NCBI GenBank assembly: GCA_019752045.1
Contig: JAIEMP010000027.1
Coordinates: 1 to 47,374 of the forward strand
Origin: Chitinophagaceae bacterium
GTDB lineage: Bacteria > Bacteroidota > Bacteroidia > Chitinophagales > Chitinophagaceae
Reading direction: 5' to 3'
Length of the DNA stretch: 47,374 nucleotides
Numbering within the stretch: position 1 is the first letter of the stretch; every line of letters starts with the position of its first letter. Under the pieces are notes generated by a model. That model was not told the origin of the DNA. It ran no database searches and saw only the letters and a program-made list of their open reading frames with translations. Below are positions 33,468-41,475 of the stretch, piece after piece. A program made the translations under genes and the position numbers.

Positions 33468-34622
33468 ATGTTCACGCTACAACCATTTCTTACAAAAAGG
33501 CATTTGCTGAAACCATTGCTCATGCTGTTTCTTCTGCTCATTACATTTAGCGTTACCGCACAGCAGGCAGCAGCTTCAAAACCACCTTCTACCTGGAGCA
33601 ATCCATTAGCAATTACATTGCTCATGGTTATACTTGCATTGCTGCTGATTATATTCTTATTGGCAAATGTGTTATTAGGTACAGCAAAGTTGTTTACCGA
33701 TAAAGAGAGAAAAAAAGCAAAGGCATTTACTGTATTTTCAGTTCTCTTTACGCCTTTACTTTCTACTGCACAAGATGCGGTTGTAACAGCTCCTGCAGTG
33801 TCTTCCTATAGCGGACTGTCTGCAACCACATTCTGGTTGCTGGTTACGGTTATTATAATTGAACTGCTGGTGATAGTGGTCATGAGTTTGTTTGTAAAAC
33901 GTTTTCTTGCAAAAGAAGAGGTTGCATTTGCAGCTAAACAAACAATAGAAAAACCTGCATTCGTTAAAACATGGTGGGATAAATTCAACCGTTTTAAACC
34001 GGTGGAGCAGGAAGCCGACATGGATCTTGGTCATGATTATGATGGCATTCGTGAACTGGATAACCGTTTACCGCCATGGTGGTTGTATGGATTTTATGTA
34101 ACGATTCTTATTGCCGGCATTTATTTATGGCGTTATCATATTGCAGAAACAGCTCCATTGAGCAAACAGGAATATGAAATAGCTATGCGTCATGCAGAAG
34201 AAGAAAAAGCTGTGTATCTCGCAAAAGCGGCTAATAATATTGATGAAAATACAGTTGTGATGCTTACTGAAGCAACAGCACTGAATGCAGGCAAAAATAA
34301 TTTTGTACAAATGTGTGCTGCCTGTCATGGTAAAGCAGGAGAAGGTGCTGTTGGACCAAATCTTACTGACGATTACTGGTTAAATGGCGGGAGCATAAAA
34401 GATGTGTTTAAAATGATTAAATATGGACGCCCGGAAAAAGGAATGAAGAGCTGGCAGGAAGATTATTCTCCAATACAAATTGCACAGCTTGCCAGTTTTA
34501 TTAAATCATTAAAGGGTACCAATCCTCCAAACGGAAAAGAAAAGCAGGGAGAACTATATAAAGAAACTGCTGAGGTAACTGTTGATTCAACTGCAGTGAA
34601 AGAAGTTGCAGTGAATCATTAA
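33468..34622 (+). CDS. ccoP: cbb3 oxidase subunit III (CcoP), mono-heme
   Basis: A 384-residue protein. The N-terminal part is longer than in Proteobacteria: a signal-like helix (about 15-32), a membrane helix (48-70), another at about 118-142, and the CcoP anchor with DGIRELDNRLPPWWLYGFY and a fourth helix. The C-terminal cytochrome c domain has one CAACH motif (283-287), with GMKSW as the likely axial Met region. Proteobacterial CcoP normally has two hemes; one heme is common in Bacteroidota. It passes electrons to CcoNO. Between ccoQ and ccoG, short spacing, one operon. Confidence 0.93.
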   Translation: MFTLQPFLTKRHLLKPLLMLFLLLITFSVTAQQAAASKPPSTWSNPLAITLLMVILALLLIIFLLANVLLGTAKLFTDKERKKAKAFTVFSVLFTPLLSTAQDAVVTAPAVSSYSGLSATTFWLLVTVIIIELLVIVVMSLFVKRFLAKEEVAFAAKQTIEKPAFVKTWWDKFNRFKPVEQEADMDLGHDYDGIRELDNRLPPWWLYGFYVTILIAGIYLWRYHIAETAPLSKQEYEIAMRHAEEEKAVYLAKAANNIDENTVVMLTEATALNAGKNNFVQMCAACHGKAGEGAVGPNLTDDYWLNGGSIKDVFKMIKYGRPEKGMKSWQEDYSPIQIAQLASFIKSLKGTNPPNGKEKQGELYKETAEVTVDSTAVKEVAVNH

Positions 34623-34643
34623 TGAACAAAGTGAATATAAAAG

Positions 34644-36044
34644 ATGAACAACCAGCAACCTGTAGAATCATTTCGTGACCGTTTGGCAACCGTGGATGCA
34701 GAAGGCAAACGCAATTGGATTTTTGCAAAAAAACCAAAGGGAAAATTTTACAACATCCGCACTTATGTAAGCTGGTTCTTTTTTGTGTTGTTTGTTGCGT
34801 TACCCTTTATTCACATCAATGGACGGCCTTTGTTTCTCTTCAACATAACCACAGCAAAATTCATTTTGTTTGGCAAAGTGTTTTGGCCCCAGGACTTTTT
34901 CATCTTCGGCATCATCATGATCACATTCATTGTGTTCATTGTATTGTTTACAGCCGCATTCGGTCGTTTGTTTTGCGGATGGGTTTGTCCGCAAACCATT
35001 TTTATGGAAATGCTGTTCCGTAAACTGGAATATTTGATTGAAGGTGACAGAGCTCAGCAAAAGCTTTTAGCGGCTGCCCCATGGACAACTGAAAAAATCC
35101 TCCGTAAATCAACCAAGCATCTTGTTTTTTATTTGCTGGCCTTTATCATTGCCAATCTTTTTCTTGCTTACATCATTGGCACGAAGGAACTGTGGGCCAT
35201 GATTAAACAACCTTCTGAGAATGTTGGAACCATTGCATCGCTCATGATTTTTTCTGCGGTGTTCTATGCAGTGTATGCCTTTTTTCGTGAGCAGGCTTGT
35301 ACCGTTGTTTGTCCCTATGGACGATTGCAGGGTGTATTGCTCGACAAGAACTCCATGGTAGTAGCGTATGATTACAAACGTGGTGAAGAAAGAAAAAAAA
35401 TCAACAAAAAGGAAGAACGCACAGCAGGCGATTGCATTGATTGTTTTCAATGTGTAAACGTTTGCCCTACAGGAATTGACATCCGCAACGGCACTCAAAT
35501 GGAATGTGTGGGCTGCACCGCCTGTATAGATGCATGCGATCACATGATGGAACAGGTAGGGTTTGAAAAAGGTCTTGTGCGTTATGCCAGTGAAAATGGC
35601 ATTGCCAATCACCAAAAATTACGCTATACACGCCGTATGAAAATGTATACAGTTTTGCTGATTGTTTTAACAGGGCTCTTAACAGCTTTACTGGTTACAA
35701 GAAAAGATATTACTGCTACGGTTATGCGTACGCCTGGTTTATTGTATCAGGAAAAAGGAAGCGATAGTATTTCAAACCTGTACAACATTAAAATTGTAAA
35801 CAAAACAGTGCATGAAATTCCATTGACTGTACAACTGGAAAATGCGTTTGGATCTGTACAGCTCATCGGTCATCGCATTCAGGTGCAAAAAGAAGGACAA
35901 GGCGCCGGATCATTTTTTATCATTCTGCCCAAACAAAAAATTGAACAACGTAAAACCGTATTGTATGTCGGGCTATATCAGGGAACAAGAAAAATTGATG
36001 TTGTAAAGACCAGTTTCCTTGGTCCTGTTTTCAGTAACAACTAA
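34644..36044 (+). CDS. ccoG: Cytochrome c oxidase accessory protein CcoG
   Basis: A 466-residue membrane iron-sulfur protein (FixG/RdxA). Membrane helices lie in the first 230 residues, with the FCGWVCPQT and CTVVCPYGR segments, and two ferredoxin-type 4Fe-4S clusters are seen as CIDCFQCVNVCPTGID and CVGCTACIDACDHMM. A further helix and a C-terminal Ig-like FixG_C domain follow. CcoG is a cupric reductase that helps deliver copper to the oxidase. It lies 21 bases after ccoP and 10 bases before ccoH, in the same operon. Complete. Confidence 0.95.
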   Translation: MNNQQPVESFRDRLATVDAEGKRNWIFAKKPKGKFYNIRTYVSWFFFVLFVALPFIHINGRPLFLFNITTAKFILFGKVFWPQDFFIFGIIMITFIVFIVLFTAAFGRLFCGWVCPQTIFMEMLFRKLEYLIEGDRAQQKLLAAAPWTTEKILRKSTKHLVFYLLAFIIANLFLAYIIGTKELWAMIKQPSENVGTIASLMIFSAVFYAVYAFFREQACTVVCPYGRLQGVLLDKNSMVVAYDYKRGEERKKINKKEERTAGDCIDCFQCVNVCPTGIDIRNGTQMECVGCTACIDACDHMMEQVGFEKGLVRYASENGIANHQKLRYTRRMKMYTVLLIVLTGLLTALLVTRKDITATVMRTPGLLYQEKGSDSISNLYNIKIVNKTVHEIPLTVQLENAFGSVQLIGHRIQVQKEGQGAGSFFIILPKQKIEQRKTVLYVGLYQGTRKIDVVKTSFLGPVFSNN

Positions 36045-36054
36045 AAAAATAATT

Positions 36055-36498
36055 ATGACAATAAACTGGGGACATAAAATAACAATCGTATTTCTTGCTT
36101 TTGCAGCATTCATTTTATTGTTGGTGTATAAAAGTATGCACACCGATTTTCAATTAGTATCAAAAGAATACTACAAAGAAGAACTGGCTTACCAGCAGGT
36201 AATTGATGGCAGCAACCGGGCCAACCATTTAAGTTCGGCTGTCTCAGTTCAGCAAATAAACAATGAATTGATTGTGCAATTGCCAAACGAAATGAAATTC
36301 AAAAACATTACCGGAGGCATCTGGCTCTATTGCCCAACAGATGACAAGAAAGACAGAAAACTGAAATTGATTTTGGATGATAACGGAAGACAGGCTATTT
36401 CAACCAAAACAATTTTACCAGCCGGTTATTTAATCAAAATAAACTGGCAGGCCGATGAACAAACGTATTACAACGAACAGCATTTACAGATCAAATGA
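36055..36498 (+). CDS. ccoH: FixH/CcoH family protein
   Basis: A 147-residue protein with one N-terminal membrane helix (MTINWGHKITIVFLAFAAFI) followed by the FixH-type region with YKSMHTDFQLVSKEYY and EELAYQQVIDGSNRA, then a beta-rich periplasmic part ending in a WQADEQTYY-like strand. FixH/CcoH stabilises cbb3 oxidase during assembly. The ATG at 36055 begins at the family N terminus; a longer frame from 36019 overlaps ccoG. Its stop overlaps the next start (ATGA), so it is coupled to the TauE/SafE-like gene. Confidence 0.88.
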   Translation: MTINWGHKITIVFLAFAAFILLLVYKSMHTDFQLVSKEYYKEELAYQQVIDGSNRANHLSSAVSVQQINNELIVQLPNEMKFKNITGGIWLYCPTDDKKDRKLKLILDDNGRQAISTKTILPAGYLIKINWQADEQTYYNEQHLQIK

Positions 36499-37202
36499 TA
36501 ACAGAAGCCATTACAGGAGGTTTATTATTGGGTGCGTTCAGCAGCTTGCATTGCATTGGTATGTGTGGCCCGCTGGCACTGGCACTACCTGTACAGCATT
36601 TATCTGTGTGGCAGCAACGTTTTGCTGCACTTATGTATAATGCCGGCCGCATACTTACTTATAGTTTATTTGGATTATTGTTTGGTTTTGCCGGGCACAG
36701 TTTAAACATCGCCGGTTTACAACAATGGTTATCCATTATCAGCGGAGCCGTTATCTTATTTTTCATCATTCAATACTATGTATTACACAAAGACTGGCAA
36801 CCGAAATGGACAACACGATTACATACAACAGTTCAGCAGATCATGATCCGTTTATTACATACAGACAGAAAAGAGTTGTTCCTGTTGTTTGGAATGTTAA
36901 ACGCTTTACTTCCCTGCGGGATGGTTTACATTGCCCTGGCAGCAGCATTAAATTTCAGTGAAGTGCAAACCAGCGTTTTGTTTATGGCAGCTTTTGGAGC
37001 AGGTACTTTACCGTTAATGCTTTTATTAAGTATGGCAGGTCATCGGATTTCTTTTCCTGTAAGGCTAAAAATCAGGAGGGCTGTTCCGTACATGATGATG
37101 CTGATTGCAGTGATGCTGATTTTACGTGGACTGAATCTGGGCATTCCGTTTATTAGCCCCATCATGGCTGGGCCATCGGCAGCTGCAGTACCCTGTCATT
37201 AA
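36495..37202 (+). CDS. Sulfite exporter TauE/SafE-family protein of the cco operon
   Basis: A 235-residue protein with six to seven membrane helices. The start MITEAITGGLLLGAFSSLHC, continued by IGMCGPLALALP, is the signature of the DsbD_2/TauE-like family regularly found at the end of ccoGHIS operons. The repeat of this motif in the second half (LNALLPCGMVYIALAAA) has a paired cysteine. Such proteins are thought to move copper or reducing equivalents for oxidase assembly, not sulfite; this is inference from context. It overlaps ccoH by four bases. Confidence 0.88.
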   Translation: MITEAITGGLLLGAFSSLHCIGMCGPLALALPVQHLSVWQQRFAALMYNAGRILTYSLFGLLFGFAGHSLNIAGLQQWLSIISGAVILFFIIQYYVLHKDWQPKWTTRLHTTVQQIMIRLLHTDRKELFLLFGMLNALLPCGMVYIALAAALNFSEVQTSVLFMAAFGAGTLPLMLLLSMAGHRISFPVRLKIRRAVPYMMMLIAVMLILRGLNLGIPFISPIMAGPSAAAVPCH

Positions 37203-37213
37203 AACCCAGTTGA

Positions 37214-37227
37214 ATGATTTGTATCAG
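37214..37227. promoter_or_regulatory. FNR/CRP-like palindrome before the coiled-coil protein gene
   Basis: ATGATTTGTATCAG has perfect TGAT/ATCA half-sites. A perfect -7 box TATATTTG (37272-37279) begins 45 bases further on, placing the site about 65 bases before the start point, a class I position. Confidence 0.55.
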
Positions 37228-37330
37228 CATGTATATTGATAGCAGTTATTTACAAGCCTCAGGGTAAAATTTATATTTGTTTAACGGTGAAGCTCATTTG
37301 TTCACATCTAATTCAATGATCACTATTGCT

Positions 37331-37714
37331 ATGACTCTTAACAAGAAATTTCGACAGTTCCGGCACGAAAGTGATACGTGGAAACGCTACCTGCAGTTTA
37401 TTCAGCAGGAGAACAATCATTTAAAAAACCGTTTATCACAGGTGTTACAACATGATACAGATGAGCAGTTCCTGGAAAGAGCTGAATATTTTCAAAGCCG
37501 GTTTCTTACTGAAGATGATACAGTGAATATGCTGCGCCAGGATATTCATGAACTGGACCATTTACTTTCAAAAGAATTGCATGAGGATGACGGCACTTTC
37601 TTAAAAGAGCTGCAAAAGAAATTAAAGAAGATGCAGAAAGATATGGAGATTGTTGAGCGGCAGTTCAGCAAACTGAAGTCAGACTTCAATCTGTACTTAA
37701 TGCAAATGCTGTAG
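37331..37714 (+). CDS. Small coiled-coil protein, unknown
   Basis: A 127-residue soluble protein, almost wholly helical: MTLNKKFRQFRHESDTWKRY, a long stretch of heptad-like pattern (FIQQENNHLKNRLSQVLQ) and a charged C-terminal coiled coil (LQKKLKKMQKDMEIVERQ). I do not recognise a family. The site at 37214 and the -7 box at 37272 give it a clear promoter of its own, which rules out the longer start at 37277 because that lies inside the box; an ATG at 37316 is also possible. It lies between the cbb3 operon and the two-component genes, so a role in low-oxygen physiology is plausible. Confidence 0.65.
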   Translation: MTLNKKFRQFRHESDTWKRYLQFIQQENNHLKNRLSQVLQHDTDEQFLERAEYFQSRFLTEDDTVNMLRQDIHELDHLLSKELHEDDGTFLKELQKKLKKMQKDMEIVERQFSKLKSDFNLYLMQML

Positions 37715-37756
37715 CATATTGCAGAAAATTGAATGTTGGAAAATCTGCTGAAGAGT

Positions 37757-38812
37757 TTAGTTCAGCAGATTTTCCAGTTTCTTTTCGTTGAGTATAATAA
37801 TCTGTCCGTCTTTAATATCAATTAATTTTTCTGAGCGGAAATCGCCTAATGTTCGTATGAGTGATTCAGTAGCAGTACCTGCAATGCTCGCCAGATTTTC
37901 ACGACTGATGTTAATGGAAAAACTACCCTCGCTGTTTTGATATTTTTTTTGCAGGCTCATCAGCGCATCAGCTACTTTTTTACGGAGTGAGTTGTATGCC
38001 AGTCCCAGCAAATGATCTTCTTTTTCCACTACATTTTTTGCAAGCAGTTGTATAAACTTTTTAGCTACCTGGCTGCTGTTATTCATCAGCTCATCAAAAT
38101 CGGCTTTGGGAATAATGGCCAGCTCGCTGTCTTCCATTGCCTCTGCCGTTTCTTTGTAAGAGCTGGCTTCAAGTAATGCAACATAGCCCAGAAAATCACC
38201 TTCGTTATACAACCCTACCACCAGCTCTTTTCCATCATCATTTGTTTTGTAGGTTTTTACTTTCCCTTTCACTACGTAAAACAAACGTGCAGCACGGTTC
38301 CCTTCATTATAAACCACCTGTTTCTTTTTATACTTGTTTACATCTCTGTCGGCAGTAAGCATTTCAAGTGCATCCTTCGATCCTGTTGCTGCAAGTAATT
38401 TGTTAACACCTTCAATACCTGATGTATATTCTTCTTTCAGCAGATCAGCTTTTTTCATCCGTCCTTCAATGGCATTCAGCAATTCAGTACCGCTGAAAGG
38501 TTTGGTGATATAATCATCTGCCCCCATTTCCATTCCCCTGCGCTGATCACTGCGTTCTGTTTTAGCTGTAAGAAAAATAAACGGAATATTTTTTACCGAT
38601 TCATTTTTATGCAGGGCATGCAGCACCCCGTAACCATCAAGTACCGGCATCATTACATCACACACAATTAAATCGGGGGTTTCAGCCAGTGCAGCTTCCA
38701 CGCCCAGTTTTCCGTTTTCTGCCGTTACAACTTTGTAATTGGCCAGTTCCAGAATCTCGGCGGTATTCTCTCTTATTTCATCATTATCTTCTATCAGTAA
38801 AATCTTTTTCAT
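37757..38812 (-). CDS. Receiver-cNMP-Crp fusion response regulator
   Basis: A 351-residue regulator that joins two regulator types. Residues 1-120 are a receiver domain (acidic pair E8/D9, phosphorylated Asp52 in VCDVMMP, Thr82, Lys104). Residues 145-255 are a cyclic-nucleotide-binding-like domain (RLFYVVKGKVK, EGDFLGYVALL). Residues 300-335 are a Crp-type helix-turn-helix with recognition helix TATESLIRTLGDF, in which Glu316 and Arg320 align with the TGA-contacting Glu209 and Arg213 of FNR. There are no FNR-type iron-sulfur cysteines. The gene overlaps the upstream PAS kinase by one base (TAATG), so the kinase is its partner. I infer that it reads the TGATnnnnATCA sites nearby. Confidence 0.93.
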   Translation of the reverse strand: MKKILLIEDNDEIRENTAEILELANYKVVTAENGKLGVEAALAETPDLIVCDVMMPVLDGYGVLHALHKNESVKNIPFIFLTAKTERSDQRRGMEMGADDYITKPFSGTELLNAIEGRMKKADLLKEEYTSGIEGVNKLLAATGSKDALEMLTADRDVNKYKKKQVVYNEGNRAARLFYVVKGKVKTYKTNDDGKELVVGLYNEGDFLGYVALLEASSYKETAEAMEDSELAIIPKADFDELMNNSSQVAKKFIQLLAKNVVEKEDHLLGLAYNSLRKKVADALMSLQKKYQNSEGSFSINISRENLASIAGTATESLIRTLGDFRSEKLIDIKDGQIIILNEKKLENLLN

Positions 38813-40038
38813 TACAGATCTGTATTGTGTTTAAATGTAATTCTAAATTCGGTTCCTTCTTCCAGCATACTGTTGCAGGTAATTGTTCCGTTCATCAGTT
38901 CTGCATATTTTGAAACAATGTGCAGCCCTAATCCCGTTCCCTGAATATTGATCGCATTTCTGGCTCGGAAAAAACGCTCAAACAAATGCTCCTGATCTTC
39001 TTTTGATATGCCAATTCCACTGTCCTTTATTCGTAGCTGAATATTGCTGTCTTCAACTGCAGTAGTAATATCAATGCGCCCGTTTTCGGGTGAGAATTTA
39101 ATTGCATTCGAAAGTAAATTTAGCAAGATATGTTTAAACATGGTAGGGTCAAGTTCTGCATCAGTTTTACCTGTATGTGTGTACTTTATTTGCTGGCCGC
39201 TTTTACAAATGGCGTTCATCTCTGTAATGGTTTCGTTAACCATTTTCTGCAAATCAAAGATGCTGAACCTTGCCTGAATTTTTCCTTCTTCAATTTTACC
39301 AACAGAAAGAAAATCATTTAATATATCAGTGAGCAGATTTACGGAAGATATAATTCGTTGTATATGCTTTTCCCTTTTAGGCTGGTCTTCTGTACTGGTA
39401 TATTTCTGTAACAGATAGGTGGATGAAAGTACCGTGCTGAGAGGAGTTCTGAACTCATGTGAGGCCACTGAAACAAAACGGGACTTCAATTCGCCCAGTT
39501 CTTTTTCTTTACTCAATGCGGCACGCAGCTCAATATCTTTTTCTTCCGTTTCTTTTATCTGATCGTTCAGTTGCCCCACAATATGCTGTAAACTGGTTGT
39601 ACGTTCTTCTACTTTTTTCTCCAGTTCTGCATTGAGTTGTATGATCGAATCCTCGGCCTTTTTACGTAATGTAATATCAATCACAAATGCAACCACATAC
39701 TTGTTGTGCTCTACCTGATAATTACCCAAACTGATTTCAACCGGGAATTCTGTGCCGTCTTTTTTTACTGCAAACAGATCCAGTCCAATACCCATTGGTC
39801 TGCTTTTAGGATCGCCCAGATAATGATCACGGTGATTTTCATGCCTGTGCCGAAATCTGCCCGGTATCAACACTTCAATTTTTTTTCCCACCAGTTCCTC
39901 TACATCATCATATCCAAACTGGGCTAACGCAAACCTGTTGCAAAGTGTAATTTCAGCCTGTCCGTTTACTACAACTATACCAATGCTGGCATTATTAAAG
40001 ACGGTTTCGAAGAGTTTTATTTCGTCAATCGATTGCAT
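38812..40038 (-). CDS. PAS-domain sensor histidine kinase (soluble, FixL-like PAS)
   Basis: A 408-residue soluble kinase. An N-terminal PAS domain (about 8-125) contains IPGRFRHRHENH and KDGTEFPVEISLGNY; His66 aligns with the heme-ligand histidine of FixL, but the FixL oxygen-sensing arginine (GIGR) is Leu here (GIGL), so heme binding is uncertain. A coiled coil (130-185) leads to HisKA, with phospho-acceptor His194 in SVASHEFRTPLSTV, and HATPase_c (LLSNAIKFSP, DSGIGIS, GTGLGLHIVSKY). There are no membrane helices, so the signal is cytoplasmic. It forms a coupled pair with the receiver-Crp regulator, transcribed away from the cbb3 genes. Confidence 0.92.
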   Translation of the reverse strand: MQSIDEIKLFETVFNNASIGIVVVNGQAEITLCNRFALAQFGYDDVEELVGKKIEVLIPGRFRHRHENHRDHYLGDPKSRPMGIGLDLFAVKKDGTEFPVEISLGNYQVEHNKYVVAFVIDITLRKKAEDSIIQLNAELEKKVEERTTSLQHIVGQLNDQIKETEEKDIELRAALSKEKELGELKSRFVSVASHEFRTPLSTVLSSTYLLQKYTSTEDQPKREKHIQRIISSVNLLTDILNDFLSVGKIEEGKIQARFSIFDLQKMVNETITEMNAICKSGQQIKYTHTGKTDAELDPTMFKHILLNLLSNAIKFSPENGRIDITTAVEDSNIQLRIKDSGIGISKEDQEHLFERFFRARNAINIQGTGLGLHIVSKYAELMNGTITCNSMLEEGTEFRITFKHNTDL

Positions 40039-40212
40039 CGTTAAAGATAATTAAAAACCCTGCCCGAACATGATTTAAAACTTCAAAATTAAAAGCCATC
40101 ACCATAAAGCCGGCTTGAAGAATAGCAGCTGCAATTTTTCTTTCATTAAATTAAAATAGAATGTTATTTTGAGTGAAACATTTCCGTTTGTTTAAACGCA
40201 ATTCTTTAGATC

Positions 40213-40278
40213 ATGGAATATATTGCCGTTTCACGGGAACAGGCAGTATCCTATCTTCGTAAACGATTAAAAAAATAA
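40213..40278 (+). CDS. Possible 21-residue leader peptide
   Basis: ATG at 40213 opens a short frame, MEYIAVSREQAVSYLRKRLK plus one Lys, ending in TAA at 40276-40278, two bases before the ATG of the DUF2130 gene. The composition is protein-like and basic at the end. It could be a translated leader coupled to the next gene. It could also be chance; no ribosome binding site or exact -7 box supports it. Confidence 0.25.
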   Translation: MEYIAVSREQAVSYLRKRLKK

Positions 40279-40280
40279 GC

Positions 40281-41474
40281 ATGTCAACTGAAATAAAATG
40301 CCCGCACTGTGGTCATGAATTTGAACCTACAGAAAGTATCCGTGAAGAAGTACAGAAAGAGCTGCGTTCAAAAATGACGGAGTGGCAAAAAACGCAGCAA
40401 CAAAAATTTGATGTGCAACTTGCTGAAGAAAAAAAGAAAACACAGCAGGAAACAGAAGAGATCATCCGAAAATCCATTGCCTCCGATTTTGAAAACAAAC
40501 TCCGGATGCTGGAAGAAAATAATAAAGACACGCAGGAAAAATTAAAACTTGCCCGAGAAAAAGAAATTGAATTTCTGAAAAAAGAACAGGCCTTATTATC
40601 AAAGGAACAGGAACTGGATCTGCAGTTGCAAAAAATGTTACTGGAAGAGCGCAACAAACTGGCCGACATCATCCGCAAAGAAGAAGCTGAAAAAATTTCG
40701 TTGAAAGAAACAGAGTATCAGCTACGGAATAAAGAACTGGAAGAAAAGCTGGAAGCGCAGAAAAAATTAGTAGATGAAATGAAACGGAAGTCTGAACAGG
40801 GATCTATGCAGTTGCAGGGCGAAGTGCAGGAACTGATGCTGGAAGATTTGCTGCGTCAATCGTTCCCTTACGATTCAATTGAAGAAGTGGGAAAAGGAAT
40901 TAAAGGCGCCGATTGTATGTTAATTGTGCGGAATAAATTCGGACAGGAATGTGGCAAGATTATTTTTGAAAGCAAGCGCACCAAAGATTTTTCTGAGCAG
41001 TGGATTGAAAAATTAAAAAAAGATATGCGAAGCCAGGCTGCAGATATTGCAGTAATTGTTACACAGGCGATGCCAAAAGGATTAGATCGCTTTGGCGAAA
41101 AAGATGGTGTATGGGTTTGCAGTTTTGCTGAAGTAAAAGCATTAACACACGTGCTGAGAGACAGTATTGTTCGTATTGCACAGGCAACAACAGGGCAGGA
41201 AAACAAAGGTGAAAAAATGCACATGCTCTATGATTATCTTACCGGGAATGAATTTGCAGAACAATGGAAAGCCATCCGTGAAGGATTTATGAGTATGAAA
41301 ATTTCGATCCAGAAAGAACGGGATGCCATGGAAAAATTATGGAAGCAACGTGAAAAGCAACTAGAGAAAGTGTTGCTTAATGCGGCGCATATCCGTGGCT
41401 CTGTTGAAGGGATTGCAGGTTCCGATGTAAACATTAATTTACTGGAAGATAATGATCTGTTAACCGAAGAATAA
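40281..41474 (+). CDS. DUF2130 protein: zinc knuckle, coiled coil, nuclease-like core
   Basis: A 397-residue protein. It begins with a zinc-ribbon-like CPHCGHEF (7-14), continues with a very long charged coiled coil (about 20-175) and ends in the DUF2130 core (about 180-365). In that core GADCMLIVRN (Asp211) is followed by GKIIFESKRT (Glu230, Lys232), which has the D...ExK spacing of PD-(D/E)xK nucleases, with a helix containing Glu182/Glu185 before it. The function is uncharacterised; I infer a nuclease-like fold, perhaps acting on DNA or tethered at the coil. It forms a unit with the MtfA-like gene one base downstream. Confidence 0.82.
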   Translation: MSTEIKCPHCGHEFEPTESIREEVQKELRSKMTEWQKTQQQKFDVQLAEEKKKTQQETEEIIRKSIASDFENKLRMLEENNKDTQEKLKLAREKEIEFLKKEQALLSKEQELDLQLQKMLLEERNKLADIIRKEEAEKISLKETEYQLRNKELEEKLEAQKKLVDEMKRKSEQGSMQLQGEVQELMLEDLLRQSFPYDSIEEVGKGIKGADCMLIVRNKFGQECGKIIFESKRTKDFSEQWIEKLKKDMRSQAADIAVIVTQAMPKGLDRFGEKDGVWVCSFAEVKALTHVLRDSIVRIAQATTGQENKGEKMHMLYDYLTGNEFAEQWKAIREGFMSMKISIQKERDAMEKLWKQREKQLEKVLLNAAHIRGSVEGIAGSDVNINLLEDNDLLTEE

Positions 41475-41475
41475 T

